From Glycomyces niveus (GTDB lineage Bacteria; Actinomycetota; Actinomycetes; Mycobacteriales; Micromonosporaceae), in the NCBI RefSeq assembly GCF_017592475.1, contig NZ_JAGFNP010000005.1, positions 248,001 to 312,000 on the forward strand: 64,000 nucleotides of DNA. The letters run 5' to 3'. The notes beneath the pieces are model-generated. The model worked only from the letters and a program-made list of their open reading frames with translations. It was not told where the DNA came from and did not search any database. Positions 33,895 through 42,928 of this stretch are shown in pieces. The position numbers were made by a program, and so were the translations under genes. The stretch's first letter is position 1, and every line of letters begins with the position of its first letter.

Positions 33895-35061
33895 ATGCGA
33901 ACCAAGATGATCCCCGCCGCCGCGGCGGCCCTCGGCCTCGTCGGCGTCCTCGCCGCCGGGCAGGGCGCCGCGGCCCATACCCGCGAACTCGACACCGAAC
34001 GCCTCGAGGCGCGACTCGATGCGTTCGCCGCGCAAGCCGGCGGCTCCGTCCTCGTCCAAGTCGAGCACGGCGACGACACCTGGACCGCCGCCGCCGGCAC
34101 CCGCGACCTCGCCGGCGACTCGGCCCCGGCGCGCCCGGGCGACCGGGTGCGCATCGGCAGCGTCACCAAGTCCATGACCGCCGCCGTCGTGCTCCAGCTC
34201 GAAGGCGAAGGCCTCCTCGACCTCGACGACCCCATCGGCGACCACCTCCCCGGACTCCTTCCCTACGAAGCGGACCCGACCGTCCGTCAGCTCCTCCAGC
34301 ACACCAGCGGCGTCCCCGACTGGCTCCGCCTCGCCTACCCCGGCCTCGGCCAGGGCGACTTCACCGAGATCTACGCGGGCTATCGGACCCATCACGAGCC
34401 TGAGGAACTGATCGCGATAGCGACCGCCGAAGACCTCGACTTCAGGCCGGGCACCGGCTGGTCCTACTCCAACACCGGGTACACGATCCTCGGCATGCTC
34501 ATCGAAGAGCGCACCGGCAACAGGCTTCGCGACGAACTCGAGGCGCGCGTCTTCGAACCCGCCGACCTCGACCGCACCTACCTCCCGCGCGACGACACCG
34601 CCGGCATCCGCGGCCCGCACGCCGTCCCGTACGTCACCACCGGCGACCCGGACCGCCCCTACTTCGACGCCACGCTGCTGTCCAACACGCAGACCTGGGC
34701 AGGGGGCGGCGTGATCTCCACGGTCAGCGACCTCAACGACTTCTACGAGGCCCTCTCGGACGGCACCCTCCTCACCGAAGAGCAGTTCGCGGAAGCCGCC
34801 ACATTCCTGGAGACGGGCAAGAGCCACGACTACGGGCTCGGCCTCGGCGGCGTCGAGATCGACTGCCCCACCGGGAAAGAGACCTTCTACGGCCACCACG
34901 GCGACGGCCTCGGCCACCAGACCCAGTCCTTCCACTCCTTCGACGGCGAGCGCCGCCTCACCGTCTCCTGGAGCATTGACGACAAGGCCGGATACGGCGA
35001 CGGGGACGCGTTCGACCAGGCCCTCTTCGCACTGACCGCCACCGCGCTCTGCAAGGCGTAA
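33895..35061 (+). CDS. Exported serine hydrolase, class C beta-lactamase/DD-peptidase fold
   Basis: A 388-residue protein with a signal peptide ending near GAAA-HTR (residue 27). The catalytic motifs of the R61 DD-carboxypeptidase/class C family are present: S89-V-T-K92, Y191-S-N193 and a late HHG (334-336). The QLLQHTSGVPDW segment is the conserved region after the active-site serine. It could be a D-alanyl-D-alanine carboxypeptidase or an esterase; beta-lactamase activity is possible but not indicated. Preceding and following genes are unrelated. A terminator follows its stop. Confidence 0.92.
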   Translation: MRTKMIPAAAAALGLVGVLAAGQGAAAHTRELDTERLEARLDAFAAQAGGSVLVQVEHGDDTWTAAAGTRDLAGDSAPARPGDRVRIGSVTKSMTAAVVLQLEGEGLLDLDDPIGDHLPGLLPYEADPTVRQLLQHTSGVPDWLRLAYPGLGQGDFTEIYAGYRTHHEPEELIAIATAEDLDFRPGTGWSYSNTGYTILGMLIEERTGNRLRDELEARVFEPADLDRTYLPRDDTAGIRGPHAVPYVTTGDPDRPYFDATLLSNTQTWAGGGVISTVSDLNDFYEALSDGTLLTEEQFAEAATFLETGKSHDYGLGLGGVEIDCPTGKETFYGHHGDGLGHQTQSFHSFDGERRLTVSWSIDDKAGYGDGDAFDQALFALTATALCKA

Positions 35062-35074
35062 CGCCGCCTCCCGA

Positions 35075-35102
35075 CCGGCCCGGCGCAACAGCGCCGGGCC
35101 GG
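35075..35102 (+). terminator. Terminator after serine hydrolase gene
   Basis: A perfect 12-bp stem (35075-35086 with 35091-35102) with tetraloop AACA, 14 bp after the stop. Confidence 0.8.
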
Positions 35103-35213
35103 CCGCACGCCCTAAGCGCGCGTGAGGAACCGCCCACCTTATCGTCCTGAGTGCACAGACCCAGAGGCCAAGCGGGAATTGCGCGGAAGGTTCGGGTACG
35201 CCATGATGAGGTC

Positions 35214-36377
35214 ATGGCCATCACACCCCTGGACCGATTGCTGGAGTACAAGATGCACCTCTTGACCGACTCCCGGCAGCCTCGCGCCTACGCCACCTGG
35301 TGGCAGGACCTCACCACCGCGGCCTTCTCCGCGTGGTTCTTCGGCGGCCTCGTCCTCGACGTCAACGCCCACGCCCGCGGCTGGGCCGAATCCTTCTTCA
35401 CCTGGTGGCACCTGGCCTTCTACACCGGCTTCTTCGCCACCGCGGCCTGGATCGCGTGGATGTTCGTGCGCGCCCACCGCGCCGACGGCCGCACCGGCAT
35501 GGCCGCCGTCCCGCACGGCTACGGCCCCGCCGTCGTCGGCGTGCCCCTCTTCCTCGTCTCCGGCATCGCCGACATGATCTGGCACGAGGTGCTCGGCGTC
35601 GAAACGAGCCTCGCGATCCTCTTCAGCCCCTCGCACCTCACGCTCGCCGCGGGCGGCGTCCTCATCGTCGCCGCGCCCCTGCTCTCGGCCTGGCGCCGCG
35701 CCGCCCGGGGCGCCGAACCCGAGCCGATCCCGCTCGAGGCACGCATGGCCGCCCCGGCCCTCTCCCTCGGCTACATCACGACCGCGCTCGTGCTCTTCCT
35801 CGCCTACCTCGTGCCGCACACGAACTCCCCGTTCGCGGTCGCCCAGGCGCTGCGCGGCCCGAACGTCTTCGAGGGCTTCCCGGTGGCGGGCATCGTGTTC
35901 ACCACGGTGCTCGTGCTCGCGCTGGCGGTGCTCATGACCGGCCGCTTCCGGCTCCCCCTCGGGTTCTTCACGGTCGCGTTCGCCTACCCGGCGGTCATGG
36001 CCGGCGCGTACACGGGGTTCGAGTACGGCGGATACGTATGGATCTTCCTGCTCTCGGGCGCCTGGCTCGACTTCCTGATCTGGCTCATCCGGCCCGAGCT
36101 GCGCCGCCGCCGCGACCTGCTGGTGCTCGCCGGGGCCTGGGCGGTGCCGATCTGGGCCGCGTTCCTCATCGCCACCGGAGCGGCCACCGGCGTGTGGCCC
36201 GCGGTAGAGATCGGGCTGGGCGCACCGGTCGTCGCGGCCGTCGTGGGCGGCCTGTTCATGCTCGTGGTCCAGCCCGAGCGGCGCGACGCGGTGCGTCCCG
36301 TCGAGGTCGAGCCCTCGCCGTTCGACGACGTGATCGCCCGCGCCAAGGCCATGACCGCGAACAAGCCCGCCGAATAG
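35214..36377 (+). CDS. Polytopic membrane protein with His/Asp/Glu motifs, unknown function
   Basis: A 387-residue protein with about nine to ten hydrophobic segments. I do not recognise a named family. Notable polar motifs sit at helix ends: DVNAHARGW, TWWHLAFYTGF, GIADMIWHEVLGVE and SPSHLTLAAGG. The repeated Trp-His and Asp/Glu residues in such positions suggest metal or haem ligands, as in copper- or haem-dependent membrane oxidoreductases; this is inference. ATG 35214 has AGG 4-5 nt upstream; an ATG 13 codons later is an alternative. It stands alone between two terminators. Confidence 0.75.
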   Translation: MAITPLDRLLEYKMHLLTDSRQPRAYATWWQDLTTAAFSAWFFGGLVLDVNAHARGWAESFFTWWHLAFYTGFFATAAWIAWMFVRAHRADGRTGMAAVPHGYGPAVVGVPLFLVSGIADMIWHEVLGVETSLAILFSPSHLTLAAGGVLIVAAPLLSAWRRAARGAEPEPIPLEARMAAPALSLGYITTALVLFLAYLVPHTNSPFAVAQALRGPNVFEGFPVAGIVFTTVLVLALAVLMTGRFRLPLGFFTVAFAYPAVMAGAYTGFEYGGYVWIFLLSGAWLDFLIWLIRPELRRRRDLLVLAGAWAVPIWAAFLIATGAATGVWPAVEIGLGAPVVAAVVGGLFMLVVQPERRDAVRPVEVEPSPFDDVIARAKAMTANKPAE

Positions 36378-36380
36378 CGG

Positions 36381-36407
36381 CCGGCCCCGGCCTCGCGCCG
36401 GGGCTGG
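36381..36407. terminator. Terminator between convergent membrane-protein and kinase genes
   Basis: Eleven-bp arms (36381-36391 and 36397-36407), one wobble, 5-nt loop, filling almost the whole 34-bp gap between the two stops. Confidence 0.75.
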
Positions 36408-36411
36408 TCGT

Positions 36412-37344
36412 CTACTTCCGGAGCGCCGCAAGGCTTTCGGTCATCAGCGCCTCCGTGATGAGCGCCGTGCTCGTGCCCTTCGAGCGGCACGCGTACGCGC
36501 CCGCGACGCGGCCCGCGTCGAGGGCCGCCGCGAGGTCGCCGCCCTGGGCCCGCGCCCACAGCAGGCCCGAGACGAACGCGTCGCCCGCGCCGTTCGAGTC
36601 CACCGGCGCCCAGTCGGCCCAGGCCGGCACCGCCGCGCCGAGTTCGGCGACGGGGTCGATCGCGTCGTAGTGCGCGAGGGCGCCGCCTCGCTCGAGGACG
36701 TACCCGCCGTGCTCGCCGTCGGTCGCGATCACGACCGAGGCCCGGCCGTTGTCGACGATCCAGCGCATGGCCTTCTCGGGGTCACCGCCGAGCTTGGTGG
36801 CCGAGAGGGTCACGAGGTCGGATCGGAGGGCGAAGGCCTTCTGGTGCTCGGCCTCGCCGTCCCAGCCGTGCAGGTCGGTCGAGACCGTGACGCCTTCGGG
36901 GATCGCGGTGAGCACGTCGCGGGTGTGGTTCGGGATCGAGACGTGGACGTGCCTGGCCTCGGCGACGTGCGGGCCGAAGAACTCGGCGGGCATGCGCAGG
37001 TCGGCGTCGTGGCGGTAGTCGTAGAAGGAGTACCGGCGCCCGCCCGCGTCGACGAGGTTGACCGAGCGCGAGGTCCCGTTGGGGGAGATGAGATGGCGGA
37101 AGTCGAGGCCGTGCCGCTCGTAGTGGCGCAGGATCAGCCTGCCCTGCTCGTCGTCGCCGATGTAGTCGATGAAGCGGGTGGCGAGCCCGAGGTGGAGGCA
37201 GCCGAGCGCGACCCCGTTGCCGGTGTGCGCCACGTAGTCGTAGATCGGTTCCACGCCGAGCGAGTCGCCGTCGCCGATCGCGATCTCGGGGACGCGCACG
37301 ATGGTGTCGACGCCGACGCCGCCGACGACCAGGATGTCGAGCAT
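36412..37344 (-). CDS. PfkB-family carbohydrate kinase
   Basis: A 310-residue ribokinase-like sugar kinase. The N-terminus has VVGGVGVDTIVRVPEI and the GNGVALGCLHLGL signature. The catalytic base lies in SNGAGDAFVSG with Asp about 255. A DUF-like FYDYRHDADLRMP segment replaces the usual substrate lid and does not identify the sugar. ATG 37344 has AAAGGAA upstream. Three TTGCA(A/G) repeats just upstream suggest control by a LacI- or ROK-type repressor. No other sugar gene is adjacent. Confidence 0.9.
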   Translation of the reverse strand: MLDILVVGGVGVDTIVRVPEIAIGDGDSLGVEPIYDYVAHTGNGVALGCLHLGLATRFIDYIGDDEQGRLILRHYERHGLDFRHLISPNGTSRSVNLVDAGGRRYSFYDYRHDADLRMPAEFFGPHVAEARHVHVSIPNHTRDVLTAIPEGVTVSTDLHGWDGEAEHQKAFALRSDLVTLSATKLGGDPEKAMRWIVDNGRASVVIATDGEHGGYVLERGGALAHYDAIDPVAELGAAVPAWADWAPVDSNGAGDAFVSGLLWARAQGGDLAAALDAGRVAGAYACRSKGTSTALITEALMTESLAALRK

Positions 37345-37353
37345 GTGATTCCT

Positions 37354-37391
37354 TTGCAAGAAATTGCAGGATACAGTGGAAATGATTGCAG
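37354..37391. promoter_or_regulatory. TTGCA(A/G) repeat array upstream of the PfkB kinase gene
   Basis: TTGCAA (37354-37359), TTGCAG (37364-37369) and TTGCAG (37386-37391) are spaced 10 and 22 bp apart, about one and two helical turns. The first two also form the dyad TGCAA-GAAA-TTGCA. Confidence 0.45.
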
Positions 37392-37429
37392 GCATCGACC
37401 TTAAGTCGACGCCCGCCATCGGTCAAGCC

Positions 37430-38542
37430 CTATCCAACCTTGACCCGCCCCCGCCGGATCGCATAGGCGAGCACCGCCGCGCCGAGCGCCGGGCCCCACA
37501 GCCAGAACGGGAAGCTCAGCATGCCCATCACCGGGTCGCCGTTGCGGATGCCCAAGGCCGCCATGGGCACCGCCATGAAGGTGAACATCGCGGCCATGAT
37601 CGAGCCGGGCACGATCGCGACCATCGGCGGCACCGGGCGGCCCTTGAAGGCGAACATCCAGAACGGCCACCGCTCGCCCCACTGCTGGGTGAGGCCGAGG
37701 CAGAGCAGGCCGCCGCCCAGCGCGGCGGTGCCGAGGAGCAGGCCCCAGATCCGGATCTCGAGCGGGAACGCCGCGTCGTCGTCGATCGGGCCGCCCACGT
37801 AGGGCCAGGGGGTCAGCCAGGTCAGCCGCTGCAGGCCGTAGGGGAGGGCGCACGCGAACGCGGTCCAGCTCGCGATCCGGCCCCACTTCGCGGCGCGCTC
37901 CGGGGCGGCCCAGGCCGGAGCGGGTTCGCCGTCGCCGCGGGTCAGCACCAGGTGCAGCGTCAGCGCGGCCCAGATCGCGGCGCCTGCGACCGTCCAGATC
38001 TGGGTGAAGAAGTAGCCGCTCATCCCGGCCATGGTCCGGCCGAGCTTCGCCGCGAACGAGCCGACCGCGGCGTAGTCGACCACGCCGGTGACGCCGAGGC
38101 CGACCAGGACCGCGGCGATGGCCGCGGCGGTGACGAGGCGGGCGGCCGCACCGCGCGCCAGGACCACCGGCACCGTCACGGCCCCGATCGGGATGAGGAA
38201 CGCGCACAGGTACCCGGCGAGTGAGATCGGCGAGATCGTGGTCAGCAGCAGCCCGAACACCGCGGCGTAGAGCGCGGTGAGCGGCCACAGCCGCGGCTTC
38301 GCCCGGGCGACGAGGAGCCCGCCGAGCCCGGCCGCGAGGAGCGCGCTCGGCGCGAGCCAGTCGGGGACCGCCGCGGGGAGGGGGATCGTGGGGTCGAACA
38401 GGTCGTGCGAGTACGGGCCGCTCTCGGGGTCGAGGAGCTGCCACAGGCCGATCGGGAAGGCCAGGAGCGACCACAGGAACGCGGCTAGTACGGTCGCGCG
38501 GGCGAGGCGGGTGGGCCGCTGGAGCGGCAGTTGCGTTGTCAT
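37430..38542 (-). CDS. Polytopic membrane protein of unknown function
   Basis: A 370-residue protein with about nine to ten membrane helices. I do not recognise a characterised family. Recognisable features are LPYGLQRLTWLTPWPY, GLTQQWGERWPFWMF and RPVPPMVAIVPGS; these aromatic/proline-rich loops recur in actinobacterial hypothetical proteins, but no function is known to me. ATG 38542 begins MTTQLPLQRP; the upstream frame extension is Arg/Gly/Pro-rich and rejected. A perfect 11-bp hairpin lies upstream at 38597-38629. It is 85 bp upstream of the kinase gene on the same strand, so co-transcription is possible. Confidence 0.75.
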   Translation of the reverse strand: MTTQLPLQRPTRLARATVLAAFLWSLLAFPIGLWQLLDPESGPYSHDLFDPTIPLPAAVPDWLAPSALLAAGLGGLLVARAKPRLWPLTALYAAVFGLLLTTISPISLAGYLCAFLIPIGAVTVPVVLARGAAARLVTAAAIAAVLVGLGVTGVVDYAAVGSFAAKLGRTMAGMSGYFFTQIWTVAGAAIWAALTLHLVLTRGDGEPAPAWAAPERAAKWGRIASWTAFACALPYGLQRLTWLTPWPYVGGPIDDDAAFPLEIRIWGLLLGTAALGGGLLCLGLTQQWGERWPFWMFAFKGRPVPPMVAIVPGSIMAAMFTFMAVPMAALGIRNGDPVMGMLSFPFWLWGPALGAAVLAYAIRRGRVKVG

Positions 38543-38823
38543 GCCTACAGATTCGCGAATTCCGGGGTCCGCTCCCTCCCGCGCGCGGGCGAACCGCCTC
38601 CCCCGCGAGGGGGAACCGCGCGGGGGAGGGCGACCCCGGGCCGCAACACGGCCGACCTGCGATTGCAATACCTGTTCGAGAAGGTCACGGACTCATCACA
38701 AACAGGACCGGGTGTGGTCACGACCTCTGCCATCGCCTCCACTACCGGCATAGTGTGTAACTCGGATCACGCAAACCTCCATATCTATGCCGCGTGACCT
38801 CTCGAACGAAACTAGGAGCATTC

Positions 38824-40065
38824 ATGTCTCGCTTTCCCCGAGCACTGCTGGCGGTCGCCACAGCGGGTATCACTGCGCTCTCGCTCACCGCGTGCGGCGA
38901 AGACTCCGATTCCGGTGGTACCGACTGCGAAAGCGACGCCCTGAAGGTCGGCACGATCCTGCCCCAGACCGGCTCGCTGGCCTTCCTCGGCCCGCCCGAG
39001 TTCGCCGGCGTCGACCTGGCCATCAAGGAGATCAACGAGGCCGGAGGCGTGCTCGGCTGCGACGCCGAGGTCTACCACCAGGACTCAGGCGACACCACCT
39101 CGCCCATCGCCAGCGAGTCGGCCGACGCCCTCATCCGCCAGGGCGTCCACACCGTCATCGGCGCCGCCTCCTCCAGCGTGTCGCTCAGCTTCATCGACAA
39201 GCTCTACCAGGAGGGGATCGTCCAGATCTCCCCGGCGAACACCTCGCCGGAGTTCACCACGTACCCCAACGGCGACTACTACTTCCGCACCGCGCCTTCG
39301 GACGTGCTCCAGGGCCGCGTCCTCGCCGACCAGATCATCGCCGACGGCCACGAGAAGATCGTGATCCTGGCGCTGCAGGACTCCTACGGCACCGGCCTGG
39401 CCGAGTCCGTGTCGACGAACTTCACCGACTTCGGCGGTGAAGTCCTCGACACCATCGTGTACGACCCGGCCGCGACCGAGTTCTCGGCCGAGGCCGGCCG
39501 CGTGGCCGACGCCGGCGCCGACGCCGTCGTCCTCATCACCTTCAACGAGATCGTGAACCTCGCCCCGGCCCTCGCCGAGGAGGGCATGAGCGCCCAGGAC
39601 CTCGGCTGGTACTTCGTCGACGGCAACCTCTCCAACTACGGCGACCAGTTCCCGGCCGGCTTCCTCGAGGGCGCCAAGGGCACCTACCCGGGTGCCGACA
39701 CCGCCGGCATCCAGGACCGCCTGCTCGAAGTGGACCCGGAGCTGACCGACTTCACGTACGGCCCCGAGTCCTACGACGCCACCGTGCTCGCCGCGCTCGC
39801 CGCGATCCAGGGCGGCAAGGTCGACTCCGACACGATCAAGGACAACCTGATCGACGTCAGCCGCGGCGGCACGAAGTGCAACGGCTTCACCGAATGCGCC
39901 GAGCTCCTGGAGAACGACGAGGACATCGACTACGAGGGCTACTCCGGCCCCATCGAGTTCTCGGCTGAAGGCGACGTCTCCGCCGCGACCATCGGCATCT
40001 ACCAGTACCAGGCCGACAACACCTTCATCAACCTCGAGTACAAGTTCGGCAGCCTCGAGGGCTAG
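38824..40065 (+). CDS. Branched-chain amino acid-type ABC substrate-binding lipoprotein
   Basis: A 413-residue periplasmic-binding-fold lipoprotein. The lipobox ends at C24 (LSLTAC). The mature part has the Leu/Ile/Val-binding pattern: LKVGTILPQTGSLAFLGPPE, AIKEINEAGGVLG and VIGAASSSVSLSFIDK. ATG 38824 has AGGAG at 38814-38818. The gene for the cognate ATPases and permeases lies immediately beyond on the opposite strand, ending tail-to-tail with it. Upstream, CACTA-CCGGCA-TAGTG (38740-38755) is a possible operator. The true ligand could be amino acids, urea or short amides. Confidence 0.92.
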   Translation: MSRFPRALLAVATAGITALSLTACGEDSDSGGTDCESDALKVGTILPQTGSLAFLGPPEFAGVDLAIKEINEAGGVLGCDAEVYHQDSGDTTSPIASESADALIRQGVHTVIGAASSSVSLSFIDKLYQEGIVQISPANTSPEFTTYPNGDYYFRTAPSDVLQGRVLADQIIADGHEKIVILALQDSYGTGLAESVSTNFTDFGGEVLDTIVYDPAATEFSAEAGRVADAGADAVVLITFNEIVNLAPALAEEGMSAQDLGWYFVDGNLSNYGDQFPAGFLEGAKGTYPGADTAGIQDRLLEVDPELTDFTYGPESYDATVLAALAAIQGGKVDSDTIKDNLIDVSRGGTKCNGFTECAELLENDEDIDYEGYSGPIEFSAEGDVSAATIGIYQYQADNTFINLEYKFGSLEG

Positions 40066-40085
40066 TCGAAAGCTCCGCTCGAAAC

Positions 40086-40126
40086 GGCGATGCCCCTCCG
40101 GACCACAGGACCGGAGGGGCATCGCC
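40086..40126. terminator. Bidirectional terminator between Liv binding protein and livF
   Basis: A perfect 16-bp stem (40086-40101 with 40111-40126) and 9-nt loop between convergent stops. TTTA follows on the plus strand. Confidence 0.85.
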
Positions 40127-40138
40127 TTTATCCGTGTT

Positions 40139-40975
40139 CTAGCGAGCCTTCCCGAGCGTGCCCAGGTACAGCTCGACCACCTTCGGATCGTCGATGAGGC
40201 TCGCGCCGGGACCGGTGTAGGCGCTCCGGCCCTGGTCCAGCACATAGCCTCTGTCGCAGATCTGGAGGCATCGCCGGGCGTTCTGCTCGACCATGACCAC
40301 CGTGACACCCGTCTGGTTGATCTGCTTGGTGTTGAAGAAGACCTCGTCCTGCATCGCCGGGGACAGGCCCGCCGACGGCTCGTCCAGCAGCAGCACCGAC
40401 GGCTCCATCATGAGCGCCCGGCCCATCGCCACCATCTGCCGCTCGCCGCCCGACAGGGACCCGGCCCGCTGTGCGCGCCGCTCCCCGAGGATCGGGAACA
40501 GGTCCGTCACGAACCCGAACCGCTCCCGAAAGGCCTTCGGACGCAAGAATACGCCCATCTCCAGGTTCTCCTCGACAGTGAGCGCCGAGAACACGTTGTT
40601 CGTCTGCGGCACGAAGCCCACGCCGAGCGGCACCAGCTGGTGCGCCTTCTTGTTCGTGATGTCCTGTCCGCGCAGGGTCACCTTGCCGGAGGTGATCCCC
40701 ACCAGGCCGAACATCGCCTTCAGCAGCGTCGACTTCCCGGCCCCGTTCGGGCCGATGATCCCCACCAGCTCGCCCTCGTTCGCGTACAGGTCGGTGCCGT
40801 TGAGGATCGACACGCCCGGCAGGTACCCGGCCTCCACCTCGTCGGCGCGCAGCAGCGCGTCCTGCGAGGCCGCCAGGTGCCCCTCCCGGGAGCACACCTC
40901 GGTGTCCGACTCCTGCGCCTCGTCCAGGGGCGCCCCCGTGGGGCCGATCCCCGCCGCGGTCTCGTTGTCGCTCAT
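40139..40975 (-). CDS. livF: Branched-chain amino acid ABC transporter ATPase LivF-like
   Basis: A 278-residue ATPase of the LivF group. Walker A GPNGAGKST at 75-83, signature LSGGE at 173-177, Walker B LLLDEP at 194-199, and the LivF-type AGLSPAMQDEVF and VVMVEQNARRCL. An extra N-terminal segment of about 40 residues, rich in acidic residues, precedes the normal start of the family. ATG 40975 is kept because AGGAG is well placed upstream. It is the last gene of the operon livH-livM-livG-livF and lies 8 bp after livG. Confidence 0.93.
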   Translation of the reverse strand: MSDNETAAGIGPTGAPLDEAQESDTEVCSREGHLAASQDALLRADEVEAGYLPGVSILNGTDLYANEGELVGIIGPNGAGKSTLLKAMFGLVGITSGKVTLRGQDITNKKAHQLVPLGVGFVPQTNNVFSALTVEENLEMGVFLRPKAFRERFGFVTDLFPILGERRAQRAGSLSGGERQMVAMGRALMMEPSVLLLDEPSAGLSPAMQDEVFFNTKQINQTGVTVVMVEQNARRCLQICDRGYVLDQGRSAYTGPGASLIDDPKVVELYLGTLGKAR

Positions 40976-40983
40976 GTCGTCTC

Positions 40984-41886
40984 CTAATGCTGAGCCGCGT
41001 CGTGGTGGGCGCCCAGATACGCGTCGATGACCCGCCGGTCGGCCGAGATCTGGTCCGGCGTGCCCTCGGTGATCAACTGCCCGGCCGCCATCACCGCCAC
41101 CCAGTCCGCGATCTCGTGCACCATGTCCATGTCGTGCTCGACGAACAGGACCGTCATCCCGTCCTCGCGCAGGTCCTTGATGTGCTCCAGCAGCGACTGC
41201 TTCAGCGCCGGGTTCACCCCGGCCATCGGCTCGTCGAGCATGACCATCTTCGGATCGAGCATGAGCGCCCGCGCCATCTCGAGCAGCTTGCGCTGGCCGC
41301 CGGAGAGCTCCCCGGCGTAGTCGTCGCGCTTGCGGTCGAGCTTGAACCGCTCCAGCAGCTCCATGGCCTTGGCCCGGTTCGCGGCCTCCTGCGCCTTCCA
41401 CAGGGGCGGGACGAGCCCGGCCCAGAAGCGCTCGCCGATCTGGTTGCCGGCGCCGATGAGCATGTTGTCCATGACCGTCATGCGGGTGAGCGCCTTCGTC
41501 AGCTGGAACGTGCGGACCATGCCCGCCCGCGCCACCTGGTAGGAGCGCATCCGGTCGGCGCGGCGGCCGTCGAACACCCACTCGCCCCGGCTCGGCCGGT
41601 CGAAACCGGTGAGCAGGTTGAAGAACGTGGTCTTGCCCGCGCCGTTCGGCCCGATGAGGGCGGTGATGGTGCCCCGCTGGACCTCCAGGTGCGCGACGTC
41701 GACGGCGACGAGGCCGCCGAAGGCGCGGCGCACGCCGGTGGCGTTGAGGATCGGGTCCTGCTTGGGCGCACCGGGTTCGGGCGGCACGTCCGCGAGGGAC
41801 GCGCGCGCCGCCGAGATCCCGGCCCTGACGGGCGCCGCCTCCGCGGGCGCCGTCGCCTCGGTCTCCGGCTGGGTGTCATCGGACAT
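40984..41886 (-). CDS. livG: Branched-chain amino acid ABC transporter ATPase LivG-like
   Basis: A 300-residue ATPase of the LivG group. Walker A GPNGAGKTT at 79-87, signature LSGGQ at 194-198, Walker B MVMLDEP at 214-220, with the LivG features FFNLLTGFDRP and VRTFQLTKAL. Like livF it has a low-complexity N-terminal extension of about 45 residues (Ala/Pro/Glu-rich). ATG 41886 overlaps livM by 11 bp. Confidence 0.93.
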   Translation of the reverse strand: MSDDTQPETEATAPAEAAPVRAGISAARASLADVPPEPGAPKQDPILNATGVRRAFGGLVAVDVAHLEVQRGTITALIGPNGAGKTTFFNLLTGFDRPSRGEWVFDGRRADRMRSYQVARAGMVRTFQLTKALTRMTVMDNMLIGAGNQIGERFWAGLVPPLWKAQEAANRAKAMELLERFKLDRKRDDYAGELSGGQRKLLEMARALMLDPKMVMLDEPMAGVNPALKQSLLEHIKDLREDGMTVLFVEHDMDMVHEIADWVAVMAAGQLITEGTPDQISADRRVIDAYLGAHHDAAQH

Positions 41887-42919
41887 CGAGCATCAGCTCC
41901 CTTCGATTGCCGAGGATGCCCTGCGGCCGGAAGATCAGCAGCAGCACCATGCCGAGGCCGAGCAGGAAGAACACGAGCGGCCCCACCTGCGTCTGGTTGA
42001 TGGCCCCGGAGGGGATCAGGCCCGAGGTGATGGCCTGGCTCAGCCCCTGCGAGAAGATGTTGTACAGGAACCAGAACAGCGCCGCGCCGAGCACGGGCCC
42101 GAAGATGCGGGCCGCGCCGCCGAGGATGAGGACCACGTAGAAGTAGAACGTGAAGTCCGTCGAGAACGTGTCGGGCTGGACGTTCGCGCGGCTCAGCGCG
42201 AACACGAACCCGGCCACCGCGCCGATGATGCCGCCGATGACCAGCGCCTGCATCTTGTACGCGAACACGTTCTTGCCGAGGCTGCGCACGGCCTCCTCGT
42301 CCTCGCGGATGCCCTTGAGGACCCGGCCCCACGGGCTGTGGACGAGCAGGGCCAGGACGACGCAGAAGAACGCCACCAGCACCCAGCCGATCAGCATGAT
42401 CCACAGGTCGCGGTGGGAGTACTGGAGGTCGAACAGCCCGAAGTCGACGGTGAGGCGGCCGCTCTCCATGGAGACGAACCCGAACGTCCAGGTCGCGTCC
42501 TCCGGGACCGGGTTCAGCGCGAAGAACGGGTCGGAGAACCCGCGCATGCCGTCCGAGCCGCCGGTGTGCTCCGACCAGACCGTCGCGCGGAAGAGCCGCC
42601 GCACGATCTCGGCCGCCGCGATCGTGACGATCGCGAGGTAGTCGGCGCGCAGCCGCAGCGTCGGGATGCCCATGAGCAGGGCCAGCACCACCGCGCAGGC
42701 GAGCCCGACGAGGATGCCCCACCAGAACGGCAGCCCGAAGGCCACCACCGCAAGCGCGAGGCCGTACGCCCCGACCGCGGCGAACGCGGCCTGGCCGAAG
42801 TTCAGCAGGCCCGTGTAGCCGAACTGGAGGTTGAGGCCGATGGCGCCGAGCGCGTACACGAGCATGGTCGGCCCGATGGCCTGCGTGAGCGCCTGGCTGA
42901 AGACGAAGTGCCAATCCAT
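41876..42919 (-). CDS. livM: Branched-chain amino acid ABC transporter permease LivM-like
   Basis: A 347-residue permease with about ten hydrophobic segments. It shows LivM landmarks: GLNLQFGYTGLLNFGQAAF, the coupling-helix region SPWGRVLKGIREDEEAVRSL and LGGAARIFGPVLGAAL. The end FRPQGILGNRRELML is the usual tail of this family. ATG 42919 lies 9 bp after the livH stop; its end overlaps livG. Confidence 0.94.
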   Translation of the reverse strand: MDWHFVFSQALTQAIGPTMLVYALGAIGLNLQFGYTGLLNFGQAAFAAVGAYGLALAVVAFGLPFWWGILVGLACAVVLALLMGIPTLRLRADYLAIVTIAAAEIVRRLFRATVWSEHTGGSDGMRGFSDPFFALNPVPEDATWTFGFVSMESGRLTVDFGLFDLQYSHRDLWIMLIGWVLVAFFCVVLALLVHSPWGRVLKGIREDEEAVRSLGKNVFAYKMQALVIGGIIGAVAGFVFALSRANVQPDTFSTDFTFYFYVVLILGGAARIFGPVLGAALFWFLYNIFSQGLSQAITSGLIPSGAINQTQVGPLVFFLLGLGMVLLLIFRPQGILGNRRELMLDVR

Positions 42920-42928
42920 TTCGCTCTC

